A stretch of 64,000 nucleotides of DNA from Brachyspira intermedia PWS/A. GTDB lineage: Bacteria; Spirochaetota; Brachyspiria; Brachyspirales; Brachyspiraceae. Numbering within the stretch: the first letter of the stretch is position 1; each line of letters starts with the position of its first letter. Shown here in pieces: positions 63,658 to 64,000 of this stretch. The stretch lies in assembly GCF_000223215.1 (NCBI RefSeq), contig NC_017243.1, positions 682,001 through 746,000 of the forward strand. Direction: 5' to 3'. The position numbers were made by a program, and so were the translations under genes. The notes under the pieces are model-generated. The model made no database searches. It saw only the letters and a program-made list of their open reading frames with translations, and was not told the DNA's origin.

Positions 63658-64000
63658 TTACTTCGTTAAATGTATATATTCTTTTTCTTTGTTTTTTACT
63701 TTTCCTATGATACAAGCACAGTCTATACCTTCACGCCATAAATCAGCTAGTATATTTTCTGCATTACTTTTATCAGCACATATAAATAAACCGCCGGAAG
63801 TTTGAGGGTCGAAAGAAAGCATTTTTAAATTATAGTCAACATTATCATCTACTTTAATATTATCTCCTACATAACGCATATTAGTAAAAGCAGCTCCCGG
63901 TATACAACCCATATCAAGTACTTCATAAGTTTTATTAAACATAGGCAATGCTGATGATTGAAGCTCTATAGTTACATTGCTTGCTTTAGCCATTTTATAA
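63658..64000 (-). CDS. selD: Selenide, water dikinase (selenophosphate synthetase), C-terminal part
   Basis: The frame is open past the window end, since codons upstream of the ATG at 63993 read YK, giving YKMAKASN. So 5' sequence is missing. The visible 113 residues match the SelD C-terminus: MAKASNVTIELQSSALPMFN, the conserved FDPQTSGGLFICADKSNAE, then a final HLTK. SelD makes selenophosphate from selenide and ATP for selenocysteine and selenouridine. The active-site Cys or Sec near residue 17 of the full protein is outside the window. Confidence 0.88.
   Translation of the reverse strand, partial: YKMAKASNVTIELQSSALPMFNKTYEVLDMGCIPGAAFTNMRYVGDNIKVDDNVDYNLKMLSFDPQTSGGLFICADKSNAENILADLWREGIDCACIIGKVKNKEKEYIHLTK

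Overview
The window looks like chromosomal DNA of an intestinal spirochaete, most probably Brachyspira. This is inferred from the very low GC content, a FlaA-type flagellar sheath protein at the left edge, many lipoproteins with spirochaete-style lipoboxes, sialic-acid lyase and pyruvate phosphate dikinase metabolism, histone H1-like Lys/Ala tails, and intergenic repeats. The species cannot be told from the sequence. No rRNA, prophage, transposase or CRISPR array was seen.

Layout. 1-6131: flaA tail, isochorismatase-like hydrolase, tpiA, DUF3298-like secreted protein, nth, an EamA exporter with a tiny lipoprotein, a rhodanese lipoprotein, and a STAS-like pair. 6448-15452: a processing and stress block with lolA-like, a RodZ-like HTH membrane protein, rimO, a ClpX-like unfoldase with an unusual N-terminus, an ECF sigma factor overlapping a membrane partner, and clpC. 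15546-22425: lipoprotein nuclease, LysM/coiled-coil protein with a lipoprotein partner, glutamate synthase-type oxidoreductase, nanA and rpmB. 22456-30330: an IspH fused to a UbiA-like membrane domain, a DUF4912 protein, tRNA-Asn, AarF/UbiB kinase with a phasin-like protein, a TM2-XpaC-like protein and an orphan DNA methyltransferase. 30400-42059: a 1365-residue acidic-repeat/TPR protein, an isolated atpC, ybgC, coaD-miaB-PPTase, a FecR protein, a TPR protein, and rplU-prp-rpmA.

42233-53222 is an accessory-looking stretch. Five paralogous membrane-anchored proteins of unrecognised family lie on the minus strand with an ankyrin membrane protein, a lipoprotein and a DUF2271 protein. One paralogue carries its own ankyrin domain. 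Between them lie dispersed repeats. 53223-64000 holds a nitroreductase, a D12-class adenine methyltransferase interrupted by a frameshift at an A7 tract, an xpaC-telA pair, an NSS sodium symporter, an OmpA-like protein, ppdK with a histone-like tail, about 1 kb of repeats, and the 3' end of selD.

The most unusual signals are four things. First, a MITE-like repeat family (four near-complete copies of 137, 245, 364 and 538 bp, plus decayed ends) whose two ends carry outward-facing TTGACA-N17-TATATA promoter-like sequences; two copies share one TATATA. Second, the five-member membrane paralogue cluster. Third, the IspH-UbiA-like fusion. Fourth, the A7 frameshift in the methyltransferase. Product names come from motif recognition by eye; no search was run.
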